The notes: generated from the letters alone by a model not told the origin. A stretch of DNA of 64,000 nucleotides from Lactifluus volemus (GCA_022376515.1 WTXI01000052.1:1-64000), one strand, 5' to 3'. Shown: positions 1 to 13,053, numbered from the stretch's first letter. Numbers and translations are program-made.

Positions 1-1616
1 TGACACAGAATCATCCGTGATTAGGGGATTGCCACCCAATTCGAGGGTAGTGAGTGTGCGACGCAACGCAACAAGATGGAAGACCCTGAAAGAATTGACA
101 GCAAGATAGGATGATTAAGGAGTGATACATACCCCACATTGCAAATGTCTGTGTTGTTGAGATTCAGAGACGAGAGATTCGGCAATTGTTGTATATATAA
201 AAGGTCATCGTCTTGCAAAGGAATATTTTCGAGCAGGAGGGTGGACAGTGATCTGAAAAAAAATGGCGTTCGGAACACTGGGAGATAGTAAGAGGTTGTT
301 CGGTACAACGCAGTGCTTTTCCACCGTACCTCGTAGGGCTTCAACCATGAAATAACGGTTGAAGCCATACTTGGTTGAGAAACATTTCCGAAGATCAAGT
401 ATTCTGACAGAGGTTGGAGCAAATATTCCGAGCCAGCGGGCGTTGAGTAGTCCTGTGGATGTACAGCAGGAGACGATTCGGTTGGTTGATCGGCCTACCA
501 TCTTTTGCTAGCTCATCTACCCAAGTCTGCATGGAGTCAGATTGGGGTTCCTTGACCTCATCTTTGAGCCCTTCAGGAGAAAGCCCCATGTTGGGTGAGC
601 CCAATAATTGAGAAGACGGCTGAGAAGTGGCTGAATGACAAGCAGTCACGACGGGGCTTTCTGGAAGGAAAGGGTATCAGTGCTAGAGAAGAGTCCACTG
701 ACCATGACATCACTTCTCCGCAAAGGGAAGTGACGTGTGATGCGATCCCAACACTTCCTATGTGGTTCTCTTGAGAGCAGCACATGGAGAAAAATCGATG
801 CAACCGCCTGGGTAAATACATAGCAGAGGCACGAACCTCGAACAATAGGGTCATCAATGCTGTTCAAAGGAGAGACATGTCCAATGATATCTGGATTGTT
901 CAACTGAGATAGAGAATGCGAACAGCTAAGACGAGCGAGGTTTTCTAGATCAGTGAATGGTTCTACTTTTTCAATTTCATACGAAGACAGGTTGATGCCC
1001 AGAGACGAGCGCATACGTTTCGGAGAGCCGCAGAGGTCGCTAAAAGAGGTCGACTGTGATGAAATGCATGCATACTTGCGCTTTCCTAAGCTCATACCAA
1101 GAGCAGTAGAATAGAAATGGGCGTCTCCGTTATGATTTAGAAAGGACGGTGAACGCTTAACAGGAACCTTAGGGACTCGCATCGACAAAGATGGGTGTGA
1201 CCGAGTTGCTAGAGTTGGTGAAAAAGATGCAAAAGTATCATCCGATGGATTCATTTCAGCATCAAGAAAAAGTTCATGTGGGAGAGGAAGAGCACGACTC
1301 TGAAGTTGCGAAGAGGGAGCAGCGATCTCAAGAGCGGGGAAAACCAGCCTGGCCAAGAAGGACAAGAGGTACTGGTCACAAGACGTAGGCGGGTCCATAA
1401 ATGTGCCACGGATCTTGTTGAGGAATGAGGATGCAGTCTCTGTGCATGAGTAGAAAGGGCTCCCAAAGTCAAGAAGCGGTCTTTGGGACATGGCATGCGC
1501 CTTTGTGCCTCACTGAAGGCTGCCAGGTGAATCAAAGTTTGGTCAAACTCCGTTTCATGTGCCGACAATTTCTCCGGACAACCCGGACCGTCGCTAGGAG
1601 TCAGGTGCAACAACAC
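1..1616 (-). CDS. Leucine-rich-repeat protein, 3' end cut off by window edge; exons uncertain
   Basis: A minus-strand gene whose C-terminal part lies beyond base 1. The longest open stretch (646-1491) is Ser/Pro-rich with a basic patch SPKRMRSS that could be a nuclear signal. A splice acceptor near 650 leads into a segment ending about 490. The segment 21-422 has leucine-rich spacing (LPNLSSLNLNNTDICNVG). A GTATGT...CAG intron at about 76-133 joins it in phase to ALRRTLTTLELGGNPL, a good RNI-like LRR pattern. The start is either ATG 1491 or ATG 1616; the latter lies 28 bp from the divergent phosphatase start. Exons between 420 and 650 could not be resolved. No F-box was seen. LRR proteins of this type usually mediate protein contacts; the function here is unknown. 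Confidence 0.5.
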
Positions 1617-1644
1617 GGTACCGTGACACGGTCAGTGTGCTGAG

Positions 1645-2654
1645 ATGACCAGACTCCCGAAGCTCGTGGCCTTTGATTTGGAGTGCGCCCTTAACCATTT
1701 ATTTTTTTACCCAAGTTTGAGCCTTTACTTACCACTTGTATGTATAGCTATACCCTCTGGCCGTTGTGGGTCGATACCCACGTTGCTTGTACGTACTGCT
1801 GGCGATGTGTTTGTACACCTTAATGACTTTTTCTTTCGTGGCTGTAGCACCACTAGAGCGCGACGGCGATAAATTGAATGAGGTTCATGACAGGTACGTT
1901 ACCCTGGGTTTTTCGGAACAAAGATTCACCCTGTCGGTAAGATTTGGAGAAAAGGTTTCGCTCTACCATGACGTCCCACAGGTTTTGCATCGTCTACGGA
2001 CGGCAAATGTTGTAATCGCTGCGTGTTCCCGAACGACTGCAACTGCTCTGTGAGTAAAATGTATTATCTAACATCTGTTCTGTTGAACATATTCTTCAAG
2101 TGCTCGCCAAGCGCTCGCACTATTGCTCATGCCTCCGATGGCAGAGGATCCTGGATCGCAAGTCATGCCTGCTATTAAGTTTTTCGATCAACTAGAGATA
2201 TACCCTGGTGCGTCGACAATACGGAAAAAGTTCATCCCCCAGTGCCGCGTGCTGATCCGTTGGTTCACTTCGACTAGGCTCTAAGATAGCACACTTCAAG
2301 CAACTACACAAGAAGACAGGGATTCCGTATTCTGAAATGGTATGCTTACCGCTTATCTACTCTTTTTCGTTTTGGTGCTACCTATTCTTCAGCTATTTTT
2401 CGACGACGAGCGGAGAAATAAAGAGGTTGAATCACTGGGTATGTAATCGTTTCGCATGCAACCGCCTCAGGCTGTATACGTGCCTGATAATTCAATAAGG
2501 AGTCACCTTCCAATTGGTTCTCGACGGACTCGACAATGCTTGTTTCGAGCAGGGATTGAAAATCTGGAGGGAAAGGCACCCAGAAGAGCCTAAGGGAGAG
2601 CCTAAGGAGGCGAATCCCCAGGCCGAGGAGACGACGCAAACAGCCCAAGCGTAG
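1645..2654 (+). CDS. Magnesium-dependent phosphatase-1 (HAD superfamily)
   Basis: Complete gene of eight exons: 1645-1682, 1748-1788, 1848-1893, 1942-2049, 2101-2207, 2278-2339, 2393-2438 and 2500-2654. They join in phase to 200 aa. Intron 1 interrupts the catalytic loop; splicing restores DLDYT (residues 11-15), in which the first Asp is the nucleophile of HAD phosphatases. It is followed by LWPLWVDTH, typical of the MDP-1 family. Motif II is seen in AACSRT, and the metal-binding motif is LFFDDERRNKEVESLG in exons 7-8. Length fits the family. The tail is Glu/Pro/Thr-rich. Family members are small cytosolic Mg-dependent phosphatases acting on protein tyrosine or sugar phosphates; the substrate here is unknown. 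All splice sites are GT...AG and the gene looks functional. Confidence 0.9.
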
Positions 2655-3566
2655 CAGGAGCGAGCGTCCGACTGACATACGTTGTCAGTATAACACATGC
2701 TATACATCTGGTACAATTGTTGTGGTGGGGATAGTAAGGGTAGAAGAAGCGGTCACTTTTTCAACCATGTCGAGTCAGGGCGCGGCGCCTGGATTTCAAA
2801 TTGCGCCGGCTTCTAGTACCAGAGCGGCGTTGACCACTGGGCAGCGCGAACCAGCAGCAGGTACGGAGAAATACCGGATACCGGCTTTTGAAGAGCAATG
2901 TCCTTACTAGTTTAGGGACGCTGGGAGGTCCGAGTCCGAAAAGCGGAATGCTGGTCCCATGCTTGATTTGGTGTCCATTTCTTGCAGATGAACGGTCTTT
3001 CCTAAGCACATATCGGTAGCAGCAAGGTTCCATTGGAATTCTAAGGCTCTATAGGCCACAGCTTTATTCACCAGGATGAAGTGTCAATTGCTGGCATAAA
3101 GCCCACAGTTAAGTCACCCTAGCAAACATACCCTAAGTTGTGCAACGCCTTCAAATGGTGTGAACATCTAATTCATATATACTTCATGCATGTTAGAGCG
3201 AGCCAAACGTGAGCAGTCCCTTGACATTTGCGACCGACATCGACATCCTTCAGTACATGCGAAATTAAGACAATGCATTTCGATGCCATGTATCCCAAAA
3301 TCGACACACAACCTCCTCCCGTATCGGGTATTTTATTATTATTAATAAGATGAATTCTCGCACAGTTTGGCTCACGGTTTCATGTTTGATGCTTCGTGCC
3401 TAAGAAATGAAGACTTCATTTACCTAGGCATGAAATGCCATGAATCAAATGAGGAAGAACCTGGTAACCCATTCTCGGATTTTGATTTTTGCCATAGTTC
3501 CACATGCAATCGAAACTGAGAGTATATTATCGTGAAGCACGGCGTGCCATCGCAAGTTAGAAACGA
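2655..3566. other. Intergenic, no supported gene
   Basis: A short plus-strand ORF at 2767-2910 begins MSSQGAAPGFQIAPASS and could be the first exon of a small gene, because a GTACGG donor-like site follows the Ala-Gly codons. I could not connect it to a second exon or recognise it. The rest, including an AT-rich stretch around 3300-3350, shows no coding signal. Confidence 0.3.
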
Positions 3567-4131
3567 CTATTTCCTCAACCGACGTACCTCCGCTCCTGAC
3601 AGTTTTCTCCGGCCAATTCGATTACAACGGACTGGACTATCAATGGTCACTGGGATAAGATAACACAGGTCTTGGTCAAGTTCTGTGAATCGTATTAATG
3701 GTATCATAGATAGGCGTATTGCGCGCTTGCCGATGCCGGTTATGCACCGGAGCTGTTCATCTGTCAAGGGATTAAGGGAAGGATGATGATGGTCTTTATG
3801 AAGTCGGTCGACTACTAGTCGACCACAAGAAACGATGAGGGGCATCTTTCTACTATAAAGGCTACTTACCCGCAATCATTTTGGGCGAGACGAAGTCGGC
3901 AAGTGAGTCGGCTACATGACAAAGCGGCAAAGTATGCGCACGCGCTGATTGATTTTGAATAGGTTGGAAGTTCAAACGTTCAAGAACCCAGCATTGTCCA
4001 TATGGATTCGAACCTTTCCTTCCGAAATTGTCACGCGGGCGGTATAATATGGAAAGACTTTCGGGCTTTCCCCCACAGGAGTCATTTTTTGAGAACCGAT
4101 TTTGCGAAGTCCGGATAGACCCTCGTTTCAC
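3567..4131 (-). CDS. Hypothetical minus-strand gene, two possible exons
   Basis: Two adjacent open stretches (4131 down to about 3871, then down to 3567) are separated by a GTAAGT donor after the residues SPKMIAG and a possible acceptor before MPLIVSCGRLVVDRL. A joined product of roughly 170-180 aa is possible. I recognise no family, membrane segment or repeat. Both ends are unsupported, and it may be only part of a longer gene or chance ORFs. Confidence 0.2.
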
Positions 4132-5228
4132 AGGTAAAAGTATTTCCCAGATTCACCTACTGTAACTTATCAAGATTGGATGGAGTGCTGAGGTCCTGTC
4201 AATTTCTAGGGGTTCCCCATCATTTATGGCATCTTACAGCTTTCGAATCAAGGTGGGTTATGTATGGAAAGTGATGTACCAATGCCGCAGATGGACGGAC
4301 TGGGCGTTCGCTCGGGAGGTGCAAAGCGAACGCATTTGGTAACGGAACGAGTGACAGGTGGGGAAATGGATAGTTCTATGAGGTGCACCGTGATTGCGCC
4401 ATCTGAGATATAAAAGTAAATGAACAGTCCGAGGCGGAGTGCTTTAATGAATGTAAAGAGTGTCAAGAAACGAAGGGTGGCACATGGCACATGGAAAGCA
4501 GCCGAAAGCGTACTGTGGAGGCAGGACATCGTAGAATGGTGAGGTGGAGCACATGATGGATAGTAAGCGTCGTTTGCCGGCGCGTCAACGCGTCAACAGT
4601 AACAAATAGCGTATTCGCCTTTCTCCGCTTTTCAGTCTCATCCCTGAACGTCCTGAACAACCACCTTTTTAAAAATTGACACTGGCTTTGTGACGTGCAA
4701 GTCGCGCTTGACATGGATGGTGGAGGGACGATGTGGTGGCGGTGCTTTTGCTGTGTGCACCCTGAGTCGCTCTGGGTACGACGACATAGAACTATGGGCG
4801 AGGAGACAAAAGCAGAAGAAGCACATTGAGCTGTAGGCGTAAGGATAACGATAGGAAGGTTCGATTCCACTGGGCAAGGGCAGCGAAAATGCTGGCGGCT
4901 TGAGATGGTCGGACGCATGGTAACAGCGGGTAAATACTGGCAGCCACATGGTGCGACTCTCCATAACGCGCATGGACGTGCTCGCCACTCATCGGACCGT
5001 CATCCGAGCTAGCTGCTGAAATGACTCGGAAATTAACAACACGAGTCTGTCACTTTGGAAGATGCTTATTACTGTATTCAAAGGTGAGCTGATCCGCTGG
5101 CGAACACCAGCGTGAAGTTCAGCTTTATTCTTACAGCAGGTTGCCAAACATGCACCACATAAGGTTTACGGCTCCTCCAAAGAGGTGCTCTCATAGCGCC
5201 CTATTTTGTTTTTCAAAAATAACAAACA
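4132..5228. other. Intergenic, no supported gene
   Basis: Several overlapping minus-strand ORFs of 66-151 codons occupy 4248-4992. They are rich in Ser, Arg and Cys and show no recognisable motif, so I treat them as chance ORFs. The last part is the 5' flank of the oxalate decarboxylase gene. Confidence 0.3.
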
Positions 5229-5234
5229 TATAAA
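5229..5234 (+). promoter_or_regulatory. TATA box of oxalate decarboxylase gene
   Basis: TATAAA followed by GG. A start of transcription 25-35 bp downstream would fall near 5255-5265. That is after the upstream in-frame ATG at 5241 and before ATG 5301, which supports 5301 as the translation start. Confidence 0.5.
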
Positions 5235-5300
5235 GGTCCCATGTCAACTTATTCATTGAAGCGCAGAGACCTCATTCTCTATGACCCGTTCCGAGTCTCG

Positions 5301-7450
5301 ATGACCTCGTATATTATACGCGTCAGTGTCCTCGTATTCCTTGCGGCCGTGTTAGCGTATAGCGCTCCCGCTGTGCCAGCCAGCGAGACAGTTCCGCCGT
5401 CTAGCGATGACCCAAACAATCCAGTATATTCACCAGACTCGTCTGGTCCCGCACAGCCAATACGAGGTAACCTCGGTGCCACAATCCTCGGGCCACAGAA
5501 TATCCCACTTCAGCAACAGAACCTAGACGCCCTTGCACCCCCTACCACGGACCACGGGACCGTGTACGTTCTTCACCACGTGGCTCGTATATTGTGGAGG
5601 GAGACCTGGTTCCTGACACGCGTTTATTAGGCCTAATGCAAAGTGGTCTTATGCTCTGAGCAGCAATACGCTCTATCCCGGTGGCTGGGTCAGGCAACAA
5701 AACGGTGAGACGCCCTTCGAGTGCAGACGGGCGGATGAGATCTGACTCTGGCACTAAAGTCGATACAATGCCAATCGCCACATGTACGATCCTTTCTATC
5801 ATTTTAACTCGAATGCTGACCCATTGTTATTCACAGCAATAGCCGGCGTAAATATGCGTCTCAAGGCTGGCGCTGTTCGGTGTGTAACACGAGCGATGTA
5901 CGACCTCTCCCTGAGAAATTGCTCTGGATTCATATAGTGAACTTCATTGGCATAAGACCGCTGAGGTACGTATAAAAGCTGGATATATATGCGCTTTTGA
6001 GTCTTAATTGGCTATCGTTGCAGTGGGCTTACGTCATAAGTGTAAGTCCATTTGTCGTGCATGAGATGGCGGCGTAATAGCATTGGATAGGGATCCGTGC
6101 GAATAACATCTGTCGATCAAAATGGTCGCAACTATGTGTCTATCGTCGTAAGTTATCGTGCCTCACCGACTACCCATTCTCGTCACGATTTATCTTAGAA
6201 CGCCGGCGACTTGTGGTACTTCCCCCCTGGTATACCGCACTCACTGCAAGCCACGGCGGACACACCGGAAGGCTCAGAGTTTTTGCTAGTTAGTCAGATG
6301 ATTGATCATTACCTGTCCAGTTTGAGCCTCATGCTTCTTCCACATCCAGGTGTTTCCAGATGGCAGCTTTAGCGACACTTTCACGTTCCAAGTTAAGCGT
6401 TTCCCGCTTCTCATGACATGTGTTTACGATGAGGCACTGCGTCTTGCAGGTGTCAGATTGGCTGGCCCATGTCCCAAAGGAGGTAATTGCGAAGAACTTT
6501 CAGCAGAATATCACCGCTTTCGACCACATTCCCTCGGGGCAATTGTACATCTTTCCTTCGCGTATGTGGCCAAACGCCGATATCACCGCCTTTCTGATCG
6601 TATGACTCTTCTCTGGATCCTGTTAAGAACCACCAAATGGTGATACGGCACCACCGGATCCCCAGGGACAAGTTCCAGATCCCTTCTCTTTCCCGCTATC
6701 GAATGTAGATGCAACAAATCTCGACGGAGGTACCGTTAAGATCGCCGATTCCACAGTTTTCCATATCTCGACGGCGGTGGCAGTGGCGGATGTCACTGTT
6801 GTGCCAGGTGGTCTCAGAGAACTGCACGTGCGTGTTGTGTTGTCCTGGTTAGTACTTATCTTAACGCTTCTGCGCACTGGCAGTGGCACCCAACTCAAGA
6901 CGAATGGCTATATGTACTGTAAATTCACCCCTTACAAGCTGTCAAAATTTTTGTATTGAGTACAGGGATTCAGGGAAGGCAATGCCCGCATGACGATTTT
7001 CGCTTCGTCCTCCAATGCCCGCACTTTCGACTACCAAGGTGGAGACATCGGTTTTGTGCCCGCTTCCTTTGGTCCGTCACCCAGTCATCTTTCAGCTGTA
7101 GTTTTGAGACACGACACTTACGTGTGCGATGGATGTAGGCCATTACATCGAGAATATCGGCAACACAACCCTTCATTATCTCGAAATTTTCAATGCGGGT
7201 GAGTTAGTCAGATGCGTTACTGGTTGGAGACTATTACTGAGACGGATGATATAGACCGCTTCCAGGACATAAGTCTCACCCAGGTAAAAGTGACCGATTG
7301 ATTCAGCCCATGTCACCCTGCTTATCATAAATTCAGTGGCTGGCACTTACACCTCCTGAGCTTGTGGAAGCAAATCTTGGTTTCTCAGCTGATGTGATCG
7401 CTAATTTGAGCAAGACCAAGCAGTTGGTTGTAGGACCATCTCAATATTGA
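5301..7450 (+). CDS. Oxalate decarboxylase, secreted bicupin
   Basis: Converts oxalate to formate and CO2 using Mn, outside the cell or in the wall. Sixteen exons: 5301-5563, 5631-5704, 5760-5783, 5837-5879, 5938-5965, 6024-6041, 6091-6147, 6199-6288, 6350-6391, 6450-6561, 6628-6827, 6884-6918, 6974-7071, 7139-7198, 7255-7283, 7337-7450. All join in phase to 428 aa, close to the family's usual length. ATG 5301 gives a signal peptide with a hydrophobic core (VSVLVFLAAVLAY). Cupin 1 has H138-W-H140...E144 and a later His at about 183 (PPGIPHSLQ). Cupin 2 has H317-W-H319...E324 and His about 363 (ASFGHYIENIG). Both sites therefore keep the His-His-Glu-His metal ligands. The least certain splice joins exon 10 to 11 (FPS/PPNGD). 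Oxalate handling is common in wood- and litter-associated basidiomycetes. The gene looks intact. Confidence 0.92.
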
Positions 7451-8207
7451 AGTTGAGGGCATTGAACTCAAAGCCGCATTACCAGCTAGATCGCAGTGAG
7501 ATCGAACTACTTTGGACTGAACTTTTTTAGAACACTATAGTGCATAGGGCATGTCGCTTTTGCGCGCATAGTATGTACCTTGTTATCAATAATTAGGACT
7601 TTGGGAACGAAGTCACGAACACGGATGCGATGCAGGATGGTCCAAATCATGATCGCAGTAAGATATCTGAAGCACATCTATTCAGGCTTGGTCACGGTGT
7701 TAAAAAATGCAAACGGGATCCCAATTCTATTTCAAACCTTCAAATGAGAATGCCAGCGATATGAAAAGGAGGTACGTACCTCACCTACCCACCTGTACTC
7801 CGGGTCGTCCACTCACTGGAAAACTGCGCTTCTCACGTATCAAGGGTCGTACATGAGGAGGTGTGCGTGGAGCGTTAGAAGTGGTACGAAAAATTTTCAC
7901 GCAGGCTTTGCAGTAGAAAATCCAACCTTTGCTCTGTTCAGAGTTATGCAGAGCTCATAATCAAAAGACGTCATTTCCATAGTCTCCGAATAGCCGAGTG
8001 ACTTAAGGTGCGCTCACACGAGGGACTTGCCAGTGCCAGCTGGCAGTGGGCCTGACCTCGGCGCTCCGTGATCAATTTCATATTTCTGACGGCGTCTAAG
8101 TTTCGTTTGCCCACCCGCCCTCTCGACATGCTCTCAGGCCTCGAGCTGGGTCCTCAGGCTGTCTTTCCATTTCAACGTCGTGATACTCATCCTCCACTTG
8201 CCTCAAA
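7451..8207. other. Intergenic, no supported gene
   Basis: About 760 bp between the oxalate decarboxylase stop and the start of the plus-strand NLR pseudogene. No ORF with coding character, no convincing tRNA and no repeat shared with the array was seen. Confidence 0.4.
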
Positions 8208-11200
8208 ATGAACTGGACCACATCAACGGCAACCTCTTCATCTAACTTTCGCCTCATCATCGATTCCGCCTTAGACGAGTACACCAAGCAGACAGGGATA
8301 GACCTCACTCAGAACTTGAATCCGTTCGCTCATAAAATCCAACACTCCGATTCCCCAGAAGTTGTTCTGGAATTATTCCAGGAGCGAGCAAACGAGTTTA
8401 AAGAATATCGTGATAGAAATCGGAAGCTGATAAATGCCCTCAAGCCGGCCGTGCAGCTCCTTCATACATTCTCTAATATCCTTGGTGAGGTGATTACCCC
8501 CGTGAGTACCACCCCCATTGTTGTCCATCCAACTGTTCTGATAACCGCTTCCCTAGGCCCCATTTCCTCCAGCAAAGGCAATTTTCGTCGGAATTGATGT
8601 TCTCCTTTCAGTACATGCCCCCATTATTATACTCTACGGATAATCCTGACGTGAGTAACTTATACTAGGCTGCAAATGGTGTCAGTGCGAGCTATGATGC
8701 CCTCGAAGAACTTTTCGAATGCGTCCAGAATTTTCTCGAGCGACTACATGTATATACCGAAATCTCCCCCACCGCCGCAATGAAACACATACTCGTCAAG
8801 CTTATGGCTGAGTTGCTCTCGGTGCTTTCCTTGGCAACAAAGCAAATCAAGCAGGGGCGTTTCAGTAAGTGTTTTCTTACCTATACTTTACGTATGGTTG
8901 ATTATGTGCAGAGAAATTCGCAAAGAAGCTATTAGGAGAGAGTGAGGTCGAAGCTGTGCTGCAGAGACTCGACCGTCTTACCCATGAGGAGGCTCGCATG
9001 ACCATTGCTCAGACTTTCCAAGTCGTGCATGGCCTTATGAGTAATATAAGAGTAGTCATGGGCGGTGCGTAACACTTCTTCAAGTTGGTTGGTAACAAAA
9101 CCTTTGATTGAAATATTGTGCTGGTAGATGGCAGGGCATCGATCAGTGACATCCGAAAGGCTCTTAGTATGTTCCGTGGGTATCTGTGAATCCATATAGA
9201 CCTGACTGAGTGCCTATCTAGTCGATATGCAAGAGACAACCAGCAAGATAAACAAGATGGAACGTTCGTCATCGCCGAGTTCTTCTAGTTTGGTCTTCGA
9301 GGCTGACACCACATTGAAGGTGACCAGTTACAAAAGGACGTCAGAAGCTGGCTCTCTCCTCCAAATCCTTCGATAAATCACAACATTGCCTGTGAAGTTC
9401 ACCAGACTGGGACTGCAGCGTGGTTTTTGGAGGGGAGTATTTTCTCCGAGTGGAAAGAAAAGGGATCCTTGTTATGGATACATGGAAAACGTATAGATCT
9501 CTCATCTTTGGCGTGTTCAAAGTCCTGACTCTCTTGTTGTCTCGTAGCCGGGTCCGGAAAAAGCATACTCCTGTACGTCTTGAAGAATCGTTTCATCCAC
9601 GATCACTGAGGCGTCAGCTAGCTCTGCAATTATCGAAGACGTCTCAAGTTTACGCGCGGCCGGGTTAGCCTCCATGGCATATTATTATTTTGATTTCAGA
9701 GACCCCAAGAAGCAGAACTGCCATGGCCTACTTTCTTCGCTCCTTATACAACTCTCTGCCAAGTCAAATCCATGTTATGACGTACTCTCCCGGGTGTATG
9801 CGGCACATGATAGTGGCGTGCTAAATCCTGCCGACAAGACTCTCACACAAACTTTACGGGACATGCTGGAACTTCCTGGACAGGGGCCGGTTTACATCAT
9901 CATAGATGCGTTGGATGAATGCCCAAATAATGCTGGGATGCCAACGCCCCGCGAAAAGGTGCTCAGACTCATCAAGGAGCTCGTCAATCTGGAACTTCCG
10001 AATGTCCACATTTGTGTTACGAGCCGTCCTGAATTTGATATCCATGCTGTTCTCGAGCCTTTGACAAGTTTTCGGGTGTCCCTTCACGACCAAAGCGGAC
10101 AAAACAGGACATCTTGGATTACGTAACCGAGGTCGTTCACACGGACCTCACCATGGGGAGCTGGAGAGAGCAGGATAAGCAACTCGTCATTACGACCCTT
10201 TCAGAAAAAGCGGATGGGATGTAAGTCACTATATTAATCACCCCTCACTTCAGGTTATTGAATTATGCAGGTTTCGATGGGTGTATTGTCAGTTGGAGTG
10301 CCTCCGTCGCACCCTTCCTGCAAGTATCCAGGTTGCTCTCGACGAGTTGCCCAAGACTTTGGATGAAACATACAAATATGCATTACGTTCGATTGACGAA
10401 GAGAAACGTGAATATGCCCAACGCCTCTTCCAATGCCTCACCATATCGATTCGTCCCTGCACGTTGTGGACTTGCTGAAGTTCTCGCAATACGATTTGAA
10501 CCCGACGTGCTTCCAAATCATGACGTAGGCTGGCGCCTAAGTGATGCAGAGGAAGCCGTTCTCTCGGTTTGTTCGAGTTTGATATCGGTGGTCGATGTGG
10601 GGGCTCCAAAGTCGTCCAGTTCTCCCACTTTTCGGTCAAGGAATTCTTGACCTCAGATCACCTTGCCACGTTAGGGATGACCTTTCCGTTATCACTTCTT
10701 CCCGGTCCGCAATACTATTCTGCCAAGGTATGCTGAGTATCCTCCTCAAGCTTGACGACCGCATCGACAAAACGATAGCCAGACTTTGCCATTGGCACGC
10801 TATGCCGCTCGGCATTGGTCGATCACGCCCAATTTGGTCATGTATCACAAGATATAATGAAGGACCTCTTCGACCCGGACAAACCTCATTTTTCTGCCTG
10901 GGTTGGGTTTTCAATACAGATCGTCCTTGGAACAACACATGCGACGATGCATCCGACACGTCCAGAAGCGGTCCACTATACTACGCGGCATTGTATGGAT
11001 TCCATGACCTGGCCGAGCACCTTGTCCTTGCCCATCCATCTCAAGTAAATGCGAGGGGTGGATATCACACCTCTCCACTGCGGGCTGCACTATTCACAAA
11101 AATATGGAGATCGCGAAGTTGCTGCTACAACATGGTGCGGAAGTGGATGTCCGAGATGACCAAGGCCAGACTTTTTTGCCCTTGGCATTACGACTCGGGA

Positions 11201-12360
11201 GGAATGCCGATCTCGTACGGTTACTCCTGGAGAATAATGCTGATGTCAACGCACCGACCAGGAGGGTCGCACTCCACTTCATTTGGCACAATGACGGGAC
11301 AACTGGAAATCTCCAATATGTTGCTCCAGCGCAGCGCCATTGTGGACTGTCCGGGCGTAAAAGGCTGGACTCCGCTGCACTATGTGGCACGATACGGATA
11401 TGCAGATATCATGATGCTGTTGCTAGACCGCGACGTGGACGTGAACGTACAAACAGAAGATGGTCAGACCCCGCTACATGTTGCGTCTTACGATGGACAC
11501 TCCGAGATCATAAAGACGCTCGTCCAACGTGGTGCAGCTGTCAATACCGGGACCACGATGACGATACCTCCTTGCATCACGCCGCGTGGAATGGGCATCT
11601 CGATATCGCACAGTTCTTGATCGACAACGGTACAAAATCGATGTTCGGAATGGGAACGGGGAGACCGCATTGTTCCTAGCATCTGGAAACGGGAAACTGG
11701 GCGTTGTGCGCTCTTGATCGATCAAGGCGCAGACTTGAATTCTCGGTCAATGAGAAATTGGGTCCCGCTACACTCTGCGGCACGATACGGCCATCTTGAT
11801 GTCGTACAGCTTTTGCTAGACCATGGCGCGGATCCAAACGTACAGAAGGACGACCTTTCGACCCCGTTGCATCTTGCATCGGCCAACGGACACATTAAAG
11901 TGTCACAGATGCTTGTTGATGGGGGGCAAGTGTTGATTCTCGTAACAACTTGCAAGACACACCACTTATACAGGCAGCCGGAAACGGGAAAATCAATTTG
12001 GTACACTTCCTACTCAAGTCAGGAGCGAACGTGCACGCCAGGAATAGAAACGGCTGGACCGCGTTACATTGTACGGCATCGTGGGGCGGTCATCTTAAGA
12101 TCGTCAAGTTGCTGCTCAGCCGGGGTGCAGATATCGATCGCGAAATCAAGCGGATAAGACTGCAGCAGACTTGGCATCGGACCTTAACCAAACTAGGATT
12201 GCAAGTTTCCTGGCCGAGTACAAGGGAGACGAAAATGTTCGGAACAAGATATGCTCAACTACATTGATGTAATACTACAGGACGCTGATGATGATGAGGA
12301 CTACGGAAAAACCTGAATCTGCTGATGAAGGAGGGGAGGTACGGAATAATTCTCACTTTG
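8208..12360 (+). pseudogene. Goodbye-NACHT-ankyrin NLR pseudogene, inverted relative to the array
   Basis: Same architecture and exon order as the minus-strand copies but clearly diverged. The N-terminal Goodbye-type helical domain is read from ATG 8208 (LDEYTKQTGIDL, LLHTFSNILGEV). Helical linker exons lie at about 8670-8864 and 8913-9062. The pre-NACHT segment (SWLSPPNPSINHNIA) is at about 9317-9490. The P-loop PGSGKS is on a short exon at about 9548-9571. Walker B IIIDALDECPN and TSRPE are in 9640-10095. A one-base loss near 10095 breaks the frame in SGQ-KQDILDY. Another break lies near 10460 after SIRP, and the ankyrin part (about 10980-12270) is spread over three frames. At least four frame changes make a functional product unlikely. 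It probably represents an older family member in opposite orientation. Confidence 0.85.
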
Positions 12361-12901
12361 TAAACCACTTTTTCGCCTTTTCGTTCGCTTTGTTTCACAT
12401 ATTCTCTCCCCGTCTCGCTCTATCCATTCTCAGTCGTTGTCGGCCGCCGAGGAAGTATCAGATGTATGTCAGACCCTGAGGTGCAGATTACTTGACGCCC
12501 TACTCCGAGTAGAGGCCAAAACACGCTCAAAGTCACGTGGCAGTAAGTTAATGATGCATGAGAAGGTATTTCCTTCTCCGGCCGCGTCGATCACTAAAGT
12601 TAATCGACGCTGACGACCGCCGGGCGTTGAAATACTCTACGTACCAATACAGACGACACAGGACATGGGTTTGAGCACAGAAAAAACATACAGTGTTGGC
12701 TTTCTCTATGGCGGCACCGTTATTGTTTGTCAGCAAATAGTAATGTGTCCGACAACCGACAGAACAATGGCCCCGCTACTGCTGTCGCGTCAACCACAGT
12801 CACAATCTCTTTGCTCTTGGCAGACCACTCTCCGTACATGGACACATGCCATCAAGACCGCCACAAGTCCATGTGGCCTCCAAATGGCGTTCGAGATTAT
12901 T
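12361..12901. other. Intergenic between NLR pseudogene and CCCH gene
   Basis: No coding signal. The last part should contain the upstream region of the CCCH gene. Confidence 0.4.
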
Positions 12902-12910
12902 TATAAATAG
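12902..12910 (+). promoter_or_regulatory. TATA box of CCCH gene
   Basis: TATAAATAG, about 150 bp upstream of ATG 13054. It is followed by a pyrimidine-rich stretch (about 12913-13030) of the kind found around fungal transcription starts. Confidence 0.45.
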
Positions 12911-13053
12911 CCCCATCTCTCTCGCATTTCCCGCCTGCCACCCGACTGCGATCTCTACAGAGGCAACACTACCTTTCGACTTCGCCCGTATTGTTTCCCT
13001 TCAACAGGACTTAAAACCTCTCTCTCTCTTACTCTCACACTATAAATTCCAAA

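Noticed and set aside
5241..5300. Upstream in-frame ATG of the oxalate decarboxylase
   Set aside because: It lies only about 7 bp after the TATA box and would put charged residues before the signal peptide; ATG 5301 fits better.
7985..8080. tRNA-like start (TAGCCGAGTGACTTAAGG)
   Set aside because: No matching D-stem partner, no anticodon stem and no B-box downstream; a chance A-box-like match.
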